Origin: Elmis aenea
Taxonomy: Eukaryota > Arthropoda > Insecta > Coleoptera > Elmidae
Length of the DNA stretch: 64,000 nucleotides
Direction of reading: 5' to 3'
Assembly (NCBI GenBank): GCA_947652605.1
Contig: OX393579.1
Coordinates: 45,266,970-45,330,969, forward strand
Part shown: one piece after another, positions 11,597 to 23,499 of the stretch
How positions within the stretch are numbered: the first letter of the stretch is position 1
How the letters are laid out: each line of letters starts with the position of its first letter
Notes under the pieces: generated by a model
Told to the model about the DNA's origin: nothing
What the model saw: only the letters and a program-made list of their open reading frames with translations
Database searches by the model: none
Program-made: the position numbers and the translations under genes

Positions 11597-13112
11597 TAGG
11601 GTGACCAGATCGGTACGACTAAAAATCGGGAGATGACTAAAAAAATAAATTAAAAACGAGTTTTTTCGGTAACACCGATTTTCAAAAATTTACAAAGTAC
11701 GTAGCGTTTTACCTAAAAGTGGCTATCCTCTTTGGTGACTTTGATTAATTATAATACAATTGTATGTTCATTATTATACAAATTTAATGTAAAAAAAATA
11801 TTTTTTTTTATATTCATACATTTGTATAATAATGGACAAACTATTGTGACAGAATATAATTTTTTTAAAGACACATAAATTCAACAAAATAGTTAATCAC
11901 TTTTGGGACACCCATCACAATGTCATTAAAAATATAGGGGAAGGTGCTATCTACTGGGACACTTTTTTTAAATTTTGCGTAACTTTTGAACGGCTTAATT
12001 TGCATACCTCAAATTGATATGAGATATTCATATTGCTTTAGTTTATCATTGCATATACAAAAAAATATTTTTTTAAAATAAAGGTACACAAATAGAGGGA
12101 CTGTCCCACTATACACCACTTGTCCCCACATACACCACCCCGTGGTACATTGTGGGACAGCAAAAAATATATTTGAAATAAAGCATAAGTAATTAAAAAA
12201 AAGCTTAATTTTAATTTTTTATTTTAAAAACTTTCACTTTTCATGGGCATTTAGACATTGTACTTTGAAAAATCAAACTAAAATTGAAAATGTTTCTTTG
12301 TTTTTTCAGTGCCCCCAAACGTAGTCGGTGCGCTTAACCTACACAGAATATTTTCTTTTTCAACACAGTCTTTATCTCTGTTTTTAGAGAAAGAAAATCT
12401 AAAGTCGAAAGTCTTTTTCAGAAAATTTACCTGATTATCATCATTGTCCCACAATGCACCATGTGATCAATTTTTAAAAGCAACGATTTAATAAAAAACT
12501 TGTATGATTATTTTAAGTTTTAACATTGTACATACATTTAATATACTGTAAGGTACACCTACGCCAAATTTTCTAATTGTTGTTAAATAAATAAAAAAGT
12601 TTTAGCACATAAACTGAATAACCACAAAAAAACAATGCGCAGTTACCAAACATGCCTCACATGTGCAAGTCACTATGACATTGTTTACGACACATACTGT
12701 AGACAGGATATAATGGGACTGCTTAACCGCTATTTTGATGTAAACAAACTTCAAGTACGGGGTAACAGATGACCAAAATCTCTGTTGTCCCACTATATAC
12801 CATGTCCCAGTATATACCATCTTCCCCTATCTTATCTTATTATTTATAAGAATATTATTTTATCATACATCCTCTTTACATACTTTGAACACTTGGAGAT
12901 TTCTTCTAAGCAGACAAAGACATACATAGACAAGAATTTTTTAAAAGAGTTTTAAGAAATATCAACATTTTATTGTAAATTGTCTATATACGATAACTAA
13001 ACATTATAGTATTTGAAAATCGGGACACACGATAGTTCCGAAAATACATCTTGGGGACATTAAACCAAAAATAGGGACAAATTCCGAAAAATCAGGATGT
13101 CTGGTCACCCTA
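11597..13112. mobile_element. hAT-like element with TAGGGTGACCAG ends, hosting another MITE
   Basis: Ends are tagggtgaccagatcgg and gtctggtcacccta. Flanking words agtacaca and tgtacaga (one base beyond the right tip) match at 6 of 8. Related 'tcggga' words lie near both ends (aaatcgggag on the left; aaaatcgggaca and aaaaatagggacaa on the right). The central 0.9 kb is a separate TA-flanked element (11937-12827). Superfamily is tentative because the duplication is imperfect. Confidence 0.6.
11937..12827. mobile_element. TA-flanked MITE with TGGGACA/CACTATA words
   Basis: Ends are TA|ggggaaggtgctatctactgggacac and tgtcccagtatataccatcttcccc|TA. Internally the words tgtccca and (c)acyayaccac recur many times (near 12105, 12120, 12150, 12448, 12786 and 12803). 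Layout and GGGGAAGG tip parallel 2563-3164. No protein-like frame. It lies within 11597-13112, so it is the younger insertion. Confidence 0.75.
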
Positions 13113-13166
13113 ATTGTACAGAATACCTAGACATTGTGTAGAATACCGAATTAAGGATAACATATA

Positions 13167-14761
13167 TAGGGTGTTTGAAATTCAATTTTAAACATAGGGA
13201 TCTCGCTTATTATAATAGCTTAAGTATAGGCTTGAATATGGCAAAGTTGCGTTAATAATCCGAAGAGAAATTGAAAATATCTCAAAACAGTACCTATGGA
13301 AGAAAATTAGAAAAAATCGTCTATAATTTCGTTGGAGTATTAAATATTTCAAAACTAAGTAACTTTTTAAGCTGAATCGGATGGTAATTACCAATTTTTC
13401 CTAGGTCGATTCGTTTTTTATTTGATTAGGTAATAGCAAAAATTGTGCCCATTCTGAGAGAAGTAATAAAAATAGATATGACAACCCATATATTTTTGAG
13501 CTTGGAACTAAATAAGCTTTTTTAATGAACTAAAGTTGCCATTTAAAATAAATAAAGTTTGGCTTATATCTCAAAAATCGAGTGAGCAATGACTTTTTAA
13601 CTAGATATTTTTTTCTAATTGCAGGTAAAAATGTTTACAGAAATAATTTTACATGTTGGTTTTAACATAGGTTGGTTTGAAATTATTAACCATTGAAAAA
13701 ATCGTCTGTTTTTACATTTTTTCAAAACAGGTATTCAAAAATGTTGGAAGGTGTAGCTCAAATGTTAAAATGGCATTAAATTCGTCTTGAAATACTGCCC
13801 AAATTTGTTGACTATGTAACTAACTCTTATAATAACAAAGTTACCCATACACAGGGCCTAGTGGCGAAAATAATGTCAATGTCAAAATCAAATTGTAAAA
13901 TTTACAATTTTTTTTAACTTAAACTTATAATAAACTAAAATTGCGTTAATATTCTTATCCAATAATTTAATTTTAATGTAGCATTTTATATAAAAGCCTA
14001 AGAATGGTACAAAAATTAATATTAAATATATTTCGTTTGCAGGTTATAATAATTGTATTTATGTCAATGTCAGTGTGGTGGTGCCGCTATGGAAAGGAAA
14101 TGATTAATTAATACTTTATACATAATAATAATTGTCATTTGGTTCGTTTACGTTATCGTTGGTTCTATAATATAATTTTAATTAGCGGGTCTTGAACAAA
14201 TCTCACCTCACGAAAAAAACAGGACTTTCATCTCTTGTTGAAAAATATACTATTTTTTATGATGAGAGCAAAAAACAGCGTGGCCACTTTTTTTGCGGAT
14301 CAGCGCGCAAGACGATATAATTTTACATTTTATTCACATCTCAATTATTAAAATTATTTTATTTACTTTATCTACATTGTACGTAATATGAATGGAGAAA
14401 ATAATGTTATATAAAAACACAAACAATATTATTTGGAATAACAACAATTCCTTAATAATTATTTTTAATGGATACGTAAGAAAGTAAGTTTAATTTTAAT
14501 ACACATATTGTAATAAACAATAAGCATTTCTCTAAAAAACGTACTTCTACGATCTTGTAGTAACATAACCTCACTTTTTAAACTTAGCTGTTTATTTGCA
14601 GTTTTTGATGTTAAAAAACATATTTTGCTGTTCATTTGCAGTTTGACATAAAAATGCATATTAAACAAAAAAATAAAAAAATCGGGGCCCGGGGATGCAG
14701 CCCCACAGCACCCCCTTCTAGTAGGCCCTGCCCATACAACATGTAGATTATTGTCACGTTG
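13167..14761. mobile_element. CAGGGTG-type element split by a hAT insertion
   Basis: The left tip is tagggtgtttgaaattcaa after TA; the right part (ataacaaagttacccataca ... acatgtagattattgtcac) ends at a degenerate cacgttg|TA. The segment 13500-13850 closely matches 21377-21690, including 'gtttggcttatatct', 'aaaatcgtctgtttttac' and 'ataacaaagttacccata'. At 21690 the family continues without interruption into acaacacatagattattgtcaccctg, an empty site that shows where the 879-bp insertion 13852-14730 entered. Confidence 0.75.
13852..14730. mobile_element. hAT-like insertion with perfect 8-bp TSD
   Basis: The ends cagggcctagt and actagaagg-type complement (ctagtaggccctg) are flanked by cccataca on both sides (13844-13851 and 14731-14738), a perfect 8-bp duplication. 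The related copy near 21690 has the site unoccupied. The right end carries GC-rich text (atcggggcccggggatgcagccccacagcaccccc), unlike the AT-rich middle. There is no transposase frame, so it is non-autonomous. Confidence 0.9.
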
Positions 14762-14774
14762 TATAGTATGTGTG

Positions 14775-15051
14775 CAGTGGCGTACGTAAAAAAATATTTT
14801 AGGGGGGATATTGTTTTAATTTGCAAAAATAATATTGACTAGTTAAACGGGGAATAGTAATGGTAAAATTAGAAAATGATCTAGGCGCGCTAGACACAAA
14901 AAGTGAGTGACAAGAAAGAGTTGCGGGAGGTCCAGGGGGCGGCAGCACCCGGGTAACAGCACAATTAAGAAATGCGTTATTATAATTTTAGTCCTTTTCA
15001 AATTTTCGGTAGGGGATGTATCCTCCTAATCTCTCCTTGCGTACGTCACTG
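14775..15051. mobile_element. Short hAT-like MITE, CAGTGGCGTACG ends
   Basis: Ends are cagtggcgtacgtaaa and ttgcgtacgtcactg. Flanks tatgtgtg and tttgcgtg match at 6 of 8. The body (277 bp) includes ggtccagggggcggcagcacccggg, a GC-rich block typical of insect hAT MITEs. It sits 13 bp beyond the right end of the split element at 13167-14761. Confidence 0.7.
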
Positions 15052-15059
15052 TTTGCGTG

Positions 15060-16740
15060 GGCTTTTTTTTTTTTTGTAAAAACTGCAGTTTAACATTATC
15101 TCATGATTTTTTCTTTCGTGTAAATTAAAGACTTTTAATTAAAATATCGTTCGAAACTTGCGGGTTTAAAAAAACTTGTAACTTTTAATCGATTTTTTAA
15201 CTACTCTGAAAAGTTGCTGTAAAGCGTTTGGTTGGTAAATTGGGTTGTTATATATATTTTTGTAATACCAGTTGCATTTACATCACACAGACGTTGTTGC
15301 TTTTTTAAATTGAGTATTATAGAAACCTGTTCTACACACAAACTTATATGGCAAAACGTATTTGGTGACTTAACTTAGCCAGTTTAAATTACTAAGACCA
15401 TTTTATAGCGCAGACCCATAATTATATCAATGAATGACGAAAAATTTGATTGCTTCTTGTTTTCGCAGTAGGCGCGCTCGTTACACAATAATCAAATACC
15501 TCGTGTTCAAAATTCGAAAAGGAACTGCGAAATCGAGTTCATCGCATCGCTGTAGGTAAATTAATGCTTCGGTAAATCATCCGGAGCGTGTGAAGTATAA
15601 TAATAGAGTTATATTAATAATAATCTTAATTTACGTTTTACCTGTTCCGCGTTGCACCGCCCAGCGCATTACAGTTTAGTTACAGCAATTGTCAATTCTA
15701 AATTAATCTTGAAAGTCTGCCAACCTGCCAGGGGGAAACGAAACGGGTTTGCTTTATTTGTTAATAACGATCGACACGGGCCGCCGCAATGAATATCAAT
15801 TGCATTAAGTATGTAAATGTGCCATAAACGTTTGAATGTTGCTAGGGATGCATCGTAAATAATGTTCAAATGTTAACAAAAACTAAACAAAGTCAGACGT
15901 CACTGGTCGTTGTAATTCCAGATTGGCTGCAATTTGTATTAGAATTGCAACAACCTTATCCTTAGGTACAAATTAGATTATTATGAAAGTGGTTTTGGTC
16001 CATTTTGAGAAAAAAAAGACGTCAAATAATTTACACAGTGCGAACTTTTAATTTGTAGACAATTTCGAGATTATATTCGACTATTTTTTATGTTTGACCA
16101 ATTGAAATTACTTTAGTAGGTAGTTTAATGCGTAATCATTTATCATGATTTAAACTTTAAACATTATGGGAATTTTTTATGAATAAAAAAAAACGACTTT
16201 TAAATATTAAATAAACGAAATCCACTTAAATCAGATAATTCCCAAATTGCATTACAACACCATACCTATACAAAACTTAACAGCGTTTAAACAATATTCA
16301 ATACAATACCCATTTAAAATAAATGAAGTTGCATATTTTTATAGCGTTTGGATTTTTATCAAGAAACATGGTTGAAAGCATTTGTGTCCTAAAATATCAT
16401 AAAAACTCTAAATCGTGCGTTAAAAGGGAAACTTTTCCTGAAAGTAGTTGTATTAATTTATTGATATTAAAAAAATTGTTACAAATTACAAATTTTTTTG
16501 GTAAATGATTTTTTGTGGAAAATAAATGAATGATAATTATTGTACCGATGGAGAGACGAGTCTTAAAACTAAAACTGGCTTAACATATCTGCAGGAGATC
16601 CGTTTAAGAAAGATAATTGATTTTTAATAAATGTGATTTATGTTAAGAATTGGATCACTCAAGTAATTTAAAAACTAATCAATATTTACTTTTAAACTTT
16701 CCAAATCCACTTATACAGGGTCGTCCCAGCTCCTAAAAAA
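15060..16740. other. Unassigned DNA, possibly host regulatory
   Basis: I see no transposon ends here. The part at 15460-15870 is less AT-rich, has complex sequence and lacks inverted repeats (for example aacgatcgacacgggccgccgcaatgaat), so it could be host non-coding DNA under constraint. That is inference only. A lone tacagggtcgtcccagc tip occurs near 16715 just before LINE similarity. Confidence 0.3.
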
Positions 16741-16745
16741 TATAA

Positions 16746-17235
16746 ATGCTAAACTGGTATGATGCCCAGGGCACACTTATATACCAAGCAAAAATTGGCA
16801 GCGAGACACCTTTTCTCGGACCAGAACCCGCACTTATACATCCTATGGAAGTCAAGCGGTATCTTAATGACATATTAATACAAGGGCATAATGCTCATTG
16901 CAAAAAAACTGCAGGACAAGCCCATTCTAAAGAAAAGACAAAAGAAATGCTCAGGATGAGCAGAGTAGACATCAGGGCAACCACAGGACTCGCCACAGGA
17001 CACTGTGGGCTAAACAAACACTTCTACATAATAGGGCTCTCAGAGACCGACATATGCAAAGGATGTGGTGAAGAAGAAGAAGAAGAAACTCCTCTTCACG
17101 TAATATGCCAGTGTGAAGGATTCACACCCTAATGGCGTAGACTTCTAGGGATGGAAAAAGCCAACCAAGAAGAGTTAAGAAAAACACCCTTAAAGAAAAT
17201 CCTGGAGTTTTTCAACAACATAGGACTTCTTTAAG
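16746..17235 (+). pseudogene. LINE 3' end: RNase H tail and zinc-knuckle-like region
   Basis: The frame from 16746 encodes 'TTGLATGHCGLNKHFYIIGL' followed by a cysteine cluster 'DICKGCGEEEEEETPLHVIC'. Motif T-G-H-x-x-L-x-x-H then C-x-x-C and T-x-x-H-x-x-C is the RNase H/C-terminal region of insect LINEs of the I/R1/jockey grade. A stop at 17130-17132 interrupts it, and the same frame continues as 'WRRLLGMEKANQEELRKT' to 17235. Only the last part of ORF2 remains: a 5'-truncated, inactive copy with probable 3' UTR after 17235. Confidence 0.75.
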
Positions 17236-17809
17236 GGGCTATCACCAGAGGGTACAATAGAGAATGGACCAATAGGTCGCAGTACAGGAACCCGAAAGTA
17301 CACCACCGCCGCGGAAATAATAAAAAAACGGCTCCTTTTAGAAAATGTTTAACAGAATAGTAAAAAAAATTATGTATAGTTATATTGTGAAATAAGGTAA
17401 AGTTATGGAATCGGACCCCAAGCATTTACCTATTTTGCACTGGGAATTTTAACGTGATTAGAAAAAATAATAATAAAGCTTTACTGGGATGGCGAAAAAA
17501 AGTGCCTTCAGCTTTAATTCATCTTCCAAAAATTCCCATAGAAAATTAAAACTTGTTAAAAATTAATGTTTCTGAATCTTTGACACAGATGCTTTTAAGG
17601 CACTGATAACATAAAACTTAATTGAATTTTTAACTGACAATTTATAATGAAAACGAAAACAAAAAAAACACAAACTAGTTAAAAGGAGTTCAAAAAATGT
17701 ATAAAATAAGTTTCCAGTTGCATTATTTTGTAAGTACCTATTAAATTGAATAGGGAACTCTGTCAATTTGCTTCTGTTAGTGTGTTGGTTGTACATAGTT
17801 AATGCGTTT

Positions 17810-18231
17810 CAATTTATCACACACAAAATAATGATTTTACGTCAAAAAATAATAAAACACAATTAGACAAGTTACTACTACAGCGATCGTGTTTTGTTTA
17901 GCCACATACAACAATTTTGTGAAAAATAATAAAAAAACTTTTAAACCTATTTTTCTTAAACATTTTTCTATGCTTATATTTAATGCGTTATCGGATTTAG
18001 AATTTAATTCTCTACCTGAAAGCGTCTATCAGAATCAATAAAAAAAAAGACTACGTTTTTTCAAAAAAAAAGTTGTCTATAGCCAGTCTAATATATTTCC
18101 TCGTAGAAAAAACATTTGAACGTCATTCAATAGAGAATTTTCCACGATTCACAAAAATATAAGGTTCATGAGGGTTTCCTCTTACAATAAAACAAGTTTT
18201 AGTGGTGCGACAGTCAAACTGAATCACCCTG
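17810..18231 (-). mobile_element. CAGGGTGATTCAG element, partial copy
   Basis: The plus-strand right end reads cagtcaaactgaatcaccctg|TA. Read in reverse, the body matches 47507-47895, including 'ccttaaatttttgt', 'attgattctgatag' and the core 'acacgatcgctgtag'. The left partner end is not found, so the copy is one-ended or its ends are not mirror images. Non-coding. Confidence 0.65.
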
Positions 18232-18239
18232 TATACTTA

Positions 18240-19682
18240 ATCCTGATGTAAGCTTCATTACCCACAAATATTTGTGAAGATTAAAATCTTTCAAGGGGAA
18301 ATACAATTTTTTTAAACCTTTTTAATTTAGTTTCTGACATGTTTTCATATTATAATAATCAATTTTCGTCTTTAAATATAATATAGTCTACACATTTTCC
18401 TGTGTGACTGTCATATCTGGTTCGCAAGCAATCTAACATTGTAGCACAGAATTAAAATACTACTGACGCCGTGGTCGTTGGCCGAAATGGCCGAGAACCA
18501 TAAAAAATCGTTACTCACGAGTTCCTTCGCAAGTTGACGCCGCTTTGATGTTGATGTGAACGACTAAAATTCCTCGCCAGGAACGCCCGTGGAGATGAGC
18601 TCAACCACGTTACTGAACGCTGATTAGAAAGCATTATAAATTGGAAGCAATTTCCTCTTAATAAGCTTTACGCAGCTTTTTGAGCCGCATCGCATCAGGG
18701 TGTACATAAAATTATTTACGAAACAATAATTAATAAAGTCTACAAAGCCGATCTAAATTTGGTAGTCCATGATGTAGACATTGAATGCAACTGGTTTATA
18801 TCGATAATTTTCTGGGTCAAGAGGCTAAAATATTGGGCAAGGGAATGCGAAAGGAGGTTACCATATGGTTGCCAAGATGATCCGAATGGCTAAGTTATTG
18901 TCTGAGACTGTGCATACTTCTTCATTCGTCATATCAGACAGCATTTATGTACCATTAATCACGACACCGCAACATTATACTTGACGTTGCATAGTTAATA
19001 AAAGACACTATTATATCCAATCGGCGATACATTATTTTATAACCTAAAATGCGACAATAAATTACCTGCATACGTCACGTGACAGTAATAGATGGTAAAA
19101 TTTAACTAGGTGATAATTTTTCTCTAGGGTAAAGTAACTTTTGCTTGTTCTTTACTTTCTGCTGTTGCAAGTTTATTAAGAAAGTAGTGATTTATACAGA
19201 CTGCTAAATTAATTAGTTTTGCAAACAAGAACAAATAAAACAAAAGTCTATGCAAACTGAAGCAAGGTGAAATCTAAACTGCAAGAGGTGGTAAATTTCT
19301 GTAAAATTGTATTTAAAAAACCTAGTTCACATTTGGCGATGTTACGTTAGCGTTAAATTGTAAAAACATAGTTTTGTACCGTTGTTTAATCCTGTTGTTA
19401 ATCATACATAATTTCTCTATTTTCTAAAAACCGTTGTTTATCATCAGTTAATTCAATTTTTAACGGAACACCTGTGTATTTCTAGACAATTTTAGTAGTA
19501 CCAACTTAACACTTGCTTTTATCTATATAAACATTTTAACGCTTACGTAACACAGCCTTATGTGAACTAGACTTGTTTACGGTCACCATATTGGTCTTAC
19601 TGTATTAAATTTCGTTCAATTTCTTGAGATTATAGGGCAAATTTGCTTAATAAGTTAAGTATGAAAATAATATGAGTATCTA
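18240..19682. other. Unassigned DNA with a CpG-rich island
   Basis: Mostly featureless. The part 18470-18625 is clearly richer in GC and CpG (gccgtggtcgttggccgaaatggccgag). On the minus strand it contains a consensus splice donor (actcgtgagtaac) at the end of a short open stretch (see findings). Confidence 0.3.
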
Positions 19683-19690
19683 TTATAAAG

Positions 19691-20089
19691 TGGGGGTTTG
19701 GAGCGGTCCGTTTTTTAAATTTCTCCGCTTCAGCTCCACTCCGGCATCAAAATGCCTGCTCCAGCTCCGCTCCAGGCTCCAAATATTGTTAAAAATTTTA
19801 AAAAAGTTTGTTGATTAAATTTTTTTAAAACAAAGTTTTAATTTTATCGGATATATTGAACTTAGTCAAAAATAACAATATTTGACCCTAACAAACAAGT
19901 GAAGTTAAATAAATGTTTGAAAAAACAAATTATTGCTCTTCAAACGTAGAAAAAAGCAGTAGTTTTTTTTTAAATTCTACATAATAAACTGGAGCAGTGG
20001 AGCAATGAAAATTATTTGCTTCGGACTCCGCTCCAGCTCTGGGCAAAAACCCATTGCTCCACTGCTCCGTGCTCCACTCCAAACCCCTG
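19691..20089 (-). mobile_element. GGAGC-word hAT-like MITE, copy 3
   Basis: It runs from a mutated tip (tgggggtttggagc) to gctccactccaaacccctg. It shares nearly the whole body of the 4981-5379 copy in the same orientation, including 'aaatgcctgctccagctccgctcc', 'aacaagtgaagttaaataaatg' and 'gggcaaaaacccattgctcc'. At 399 bp the two span the same length. Flanks ttataaag and tattaagg are only partly alike, so the duplication has decayed. Confidence 0.88.
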
Positions 20090-20097
20090 TATTAAGG

Positions 20098-20580
20098 CAA
20101 CTAGCAAAAAAGAGTATACGAAATAGAAAAATAATAATCAGTTTCAAGATTCTAAAAATTTAGTTCAAATTTGTTTTTTTTTAATTAAGTACTTTTAAAA
20201 GCATTAAAAACATAACAACTATAATTAATTATTTTTCGCCATTTTTATAAGTATAATAGTGCAGTCAGTGTTTACACTTTTGTTATCAAGTAAAAACTCG
20301 TTTTTAAGTAGTGACCAAAGTTGACTGCAACATCGTAAATTAGCTTTATTTTTAAGCTTTTCAGCAAAACATAGTTTATCACATTTTTTATAACGCATGG
20401 TGAATTTATAACTAATTTTGTATTATATTCAATTCATCGATCTTGTAGTAGGCCATGAATAACCTATAACAGGAATTCAACCAATAAATCATTACATAAA
20501 AAGCATTTAAAAAAAACTTTAAACTACTGCCTTAGGAATTATTTTTAGTTATTGAGAAAACTAAGACTTTAAACTGCTAC
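20098..20580. other. Unassigned AT-rich DNA
   Basis: Nothing recognised between the GGAGC copy and the GC-rich hAT-like fragment. Confidence 0.4.
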
Positions 20581-20581
20581 G

Positions 20582-20668
20582 GAAGTGGTTTTCAACCTGT
20601 GGGGCGCTACCCCTAGGGGGCGCGAGACTATTATAAGGAGGGCGCGAGACTATTATAAGGAGGGCGCA
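20582..20668 (+). mobile_element. hAT-like end fragment with GGGCGC words
   Basis: The text gaagtggttttcaacctgtggggcgc, followed by acccctagggggcgcgag, resembles the 'CAGTGGTTCTCAACC...GGGGCGC' ends found in many animal hAT families. A 22-bp unit (gcgcgagactattataaggagg) is then duplicated in tandem. No opposite end was found. Confidence 0.5.
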
Positions 20669-20799
20669 CAGCTATTACCAAAATATCATTTTTCAATACA
20701 AACAAACAAACAAACGTTATGTTTACAGAATTATAGTTATACATATTTTGAAATAACTAAAAACCGACGATTTTAATTAACTATTCCATAGCCATCTAT

Positions 20800-21708
20800 G
20801 TTAACATCAAAATGTGAAATGATTCCTGCAGATATTTTTACGAAAAATTAGAAAAAAGTGTCCAAAAAGTAATGGCACACTTGATTTTTGAGATATAAGC
20901 CAAACTTGACCTTTTTTTAAATGGCAACTATAGTTGGCTATTGATTCATTAAAAAGAGTTTTTTTTTCGTGTTATTGATGTATGGGTTGTTAGATTTATA
21001 TATAAAAATAAGCAAGTTATAGCAATATTATTTTATTTATTAGGTTTAATCTAAATGGCCATTGAAAAAAAAATCAAAACAAACGATCTGTACTTAATTA
21101 AACACAAAAAACTTAAAACATAAATAATTCAAGATATTTTTCAAATTTCCTATAATTTATGATTTTTCACTTTCTATTATGAAATCTAAATTAGGACATG
21201 CGTTGAAGGTGTAGCCCTCTTTCTATGGACAATGCCAATTAAATATCTGCACTTTGGAAATAAATTTTAAATCGCCACTTAGATTAAACCTAATACATAC
21301 AATAATACGGTCATAACTTTCTTATTTTTAAAGATAAACTCAACAACCAATACGTCAAGGCCAAAAAAAAAATATTTTTTTTTTAATGAAACAATAGCCA
21401 ACTAGGGTTGCCATTTAAAAAAATCAAGTTTGGCTTATATCTTAAAAATCAAGTGTGCCATGACTTTAGATATTTTGTTTTAATTCTTCGTTAAAAATTT
21501 TACAGGACGCATTTCACATAGGTGACCATGGAATAATTTACCATTAAAAAAATCGTCTGTTTTTACTTTTTCAAAATAAAAAAAGTTGGTGTAGGTCAAA
21601 TGTCAAAATGGCATTAAAAATTGTCTTAAAATTCTGCCAAACTTTGCTAATTTAGCACTCTTATAATAACAAAGTTACCCATACAACACATAGATTATTG
21701 TCACCCTG
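20800..21708. mobile_element. Palindromic CAGGGTG-type element, left tip lost
   Basis: The right end is tagattattgtcaccctg|TA at 21708. The left arm 20860-21075 (tggcacacttgatttttgagatataagcc ... ggtttaatctaaatggcc) is the reverse complement of the right arm 21277-21460. The right arm and end match 13500-13850 of the split element, so they are one family. Outside the left arm I cannot find the matching tip. Confidence 0.75.
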
Positions 21709-21709
21709 T

Positions 21710-22744
21710 ATATCCTTTCATGAAAAATGCAGCCTATTTAAATTCACGTTATTACTCAAAAACTAAAATAATTCAAAACTGACTTCATCGCTGTTACATA
21801 AAAATCGCAAAATTCTTTTATTAGAAGAAAAAAAAATCAAATGAGTTGGAGATTGTTTAAAAAAAAAAGACATTCTAGCTGTATCTTATTCTAGGCACGG
21901 ATGTCAATATTCCATTTCCGTTCTCACCAAGATGCTGCTCCTTAAAAGACAATTAATTTTTTAGTAGCCACTCTAATAAACGAAATTCCTTTTTAAAGAA
22001 ACCTGTTGAACCATCATAAAAATATTAAACGAAATACCATATGTGAAATATTCTATGCAAATGTTTAATTAAAACTCTACTTAATTTTCATAATGCTAAA
22101 ATATCTTGCGAATTTGCATTTTAAATTTGTGTTTGGTGCAGTACACCTTCTCAGCTTTAAACATACCAAGAACGTGCTTAAAAATTGAATTGGCGCAACA
22201 TCAAAATTCTAAAATGCAACTACAAACACGTAATAATAAATTTTATAACAACGCTTACATACAAAACCGTTGCGTATTAAAACGGCCCTCAGAATCACGA
22301 ACATCATAATACTAAACTCAACTACATATTGTATTTACATAATAAAGATGTCTATTGCTTTCCGAGTCCAATAGTCAGACATTTAAGTCTGGGATGTAAC
22401 ATGAAATCGAATGTGATATGTAAATAGCTTGGAACTTGATCGGGTGCATTATAAATAGAAACGGTTTTGTTGCAGATAAAAATAGGACTGAAATTAAATT
22501 GACATTCACGTTTGTAAGAAACAGAATCGTAAATCGTTTTATTTGAATTTTTTTAGCACGTTTGAGTTTTGAGTGTTTTATTATTCAGGAGCTGGTTGCG
22601 TCGAATCAAGAAGCGACGATTTTTCAACTCCTTGTATAGATAGTAATCCACGGAATTAAAACAATCAATTATACCAGTTGGCACAATAACATTACAATCT
22701 AGATTTTTCTATGATTTTAATATTAACTTCCCTGCATAATACTG
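21710..22744. other. Unassigned AT-rich DNA
   Basis: No terminal repeats or domains found. The short frame at 22106-22309 has no recognisable similarity. Confidence 0.4.
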
Positions 22745-22747
22745 GTA

Positions 22748-22951
22748 CAACACCGATTTTTCGGCAATTTTAGTACCAAGTCCTTACCGGATTAGCCGTT
22801 TTGCCGGACCAACCGTAAAGAAAATTAAGCAAAATAAGTTTGTGGCCACCCATTAACTAGTCTGGTGGCAGTGGAAATTTTTAATTCCTTTTCGTTATTT
22901 TGTCCGGATTAAAAGAGGTGCCGAAGCTTCAGTTGCGGTAAATCGGTGTCG
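22748..22951. mobile_element. Small TA-flanked MITE (CRACACCGATTT ends)
   Basis: Ends are TA|caacaccgatttttcgg and cggtaaatcggtgtcg|TA: 11 of 12 terminal bases match. The 204-bp body has scattered ccgga/tccgg words (taccggattagccgttttgccggacc; ttgtccggatt). Non-coding. TA duplication suggests a Tc1/mariner-type MITE. Confidence 0.65.
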
Positions 22952-23064
22952 TATCTGTATTTAAAACAAGTGTTTTCGTTTAAAGAAATGTTCTCGATAT
23001 TACCTACATACCTACTTTAAAGGTTGGCCCAATTCTCAAAGGGTTGACAATTTTGTCCACTATA

Positions 23065-23497
23065 CAGGGTGATTCAAATTCGATTTTCATCTTGTTAGCT
23101 AGAACTTTTTTTCTGATTTCAAAAATGTATTACATGAGTGTTATTTACATAAACAACGTATTTATTTAAATAAAAAAGGTTTTCATTTATTTAACATATC
23201 TAATAACTAGATAAAAATCAAGTTTGTCGCCCATAAGAAATTAAAAGGTTAGTACCTGTAAAACAAAATGGAATCGGCAAGGCAAAAAATTGATAGCACC
23301 ATTGAAAGTAAAATAAAAAGTGGCCATGTAAAAGTGTTTACAGATTTAATAAAAATTATAAATAAAAAAGTTTTACCAAAAAAACGAAGTAACGTTTTTA
23401 GTTTTTTTTTTAAATTCTTTCAAAAACAGTTGAACATTATTTCAAATCTATTTTGATATTATATCCCCATGGTCGCCCTCGAATTTGAATCACCCTG
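23065..23497. mobile_element. CAGGGTGATTCAAATTCGA MITE, 433 bp
   Basis: Left TA|cagggtgattcaaattcga pairs with right tcgaatttgaatcaccctg|TA, an 18-19 bp terminal inverted repeat. The interior is not palindromic; its 62-residue frame is lysine-rich noise. The left tip matches the left tip of 52464-52888. Confidence 0.85.
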
Positions 23498-23499
23498 TA

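Larger units (their letters stand above)
10570..13140. repeat. Outer inverted pair enclosing two insertions
   Basis: The segment 10570-10624 (gagcattctgtgcaatgtcgaatggaatctggc...) recurs in reverse complement at 11552-11596 (ttattttatactttgccagattccactcgg). The complement seems to resume after 13112 (cagaatacctagac). The arms enclose the palindrome 10752-11382, and the right arm is interrupted by the TAGGGTGACC element 11597-13112. The outer arms are probably the ends of an older, decayed palindromic transposon. Confidence 0.55.
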
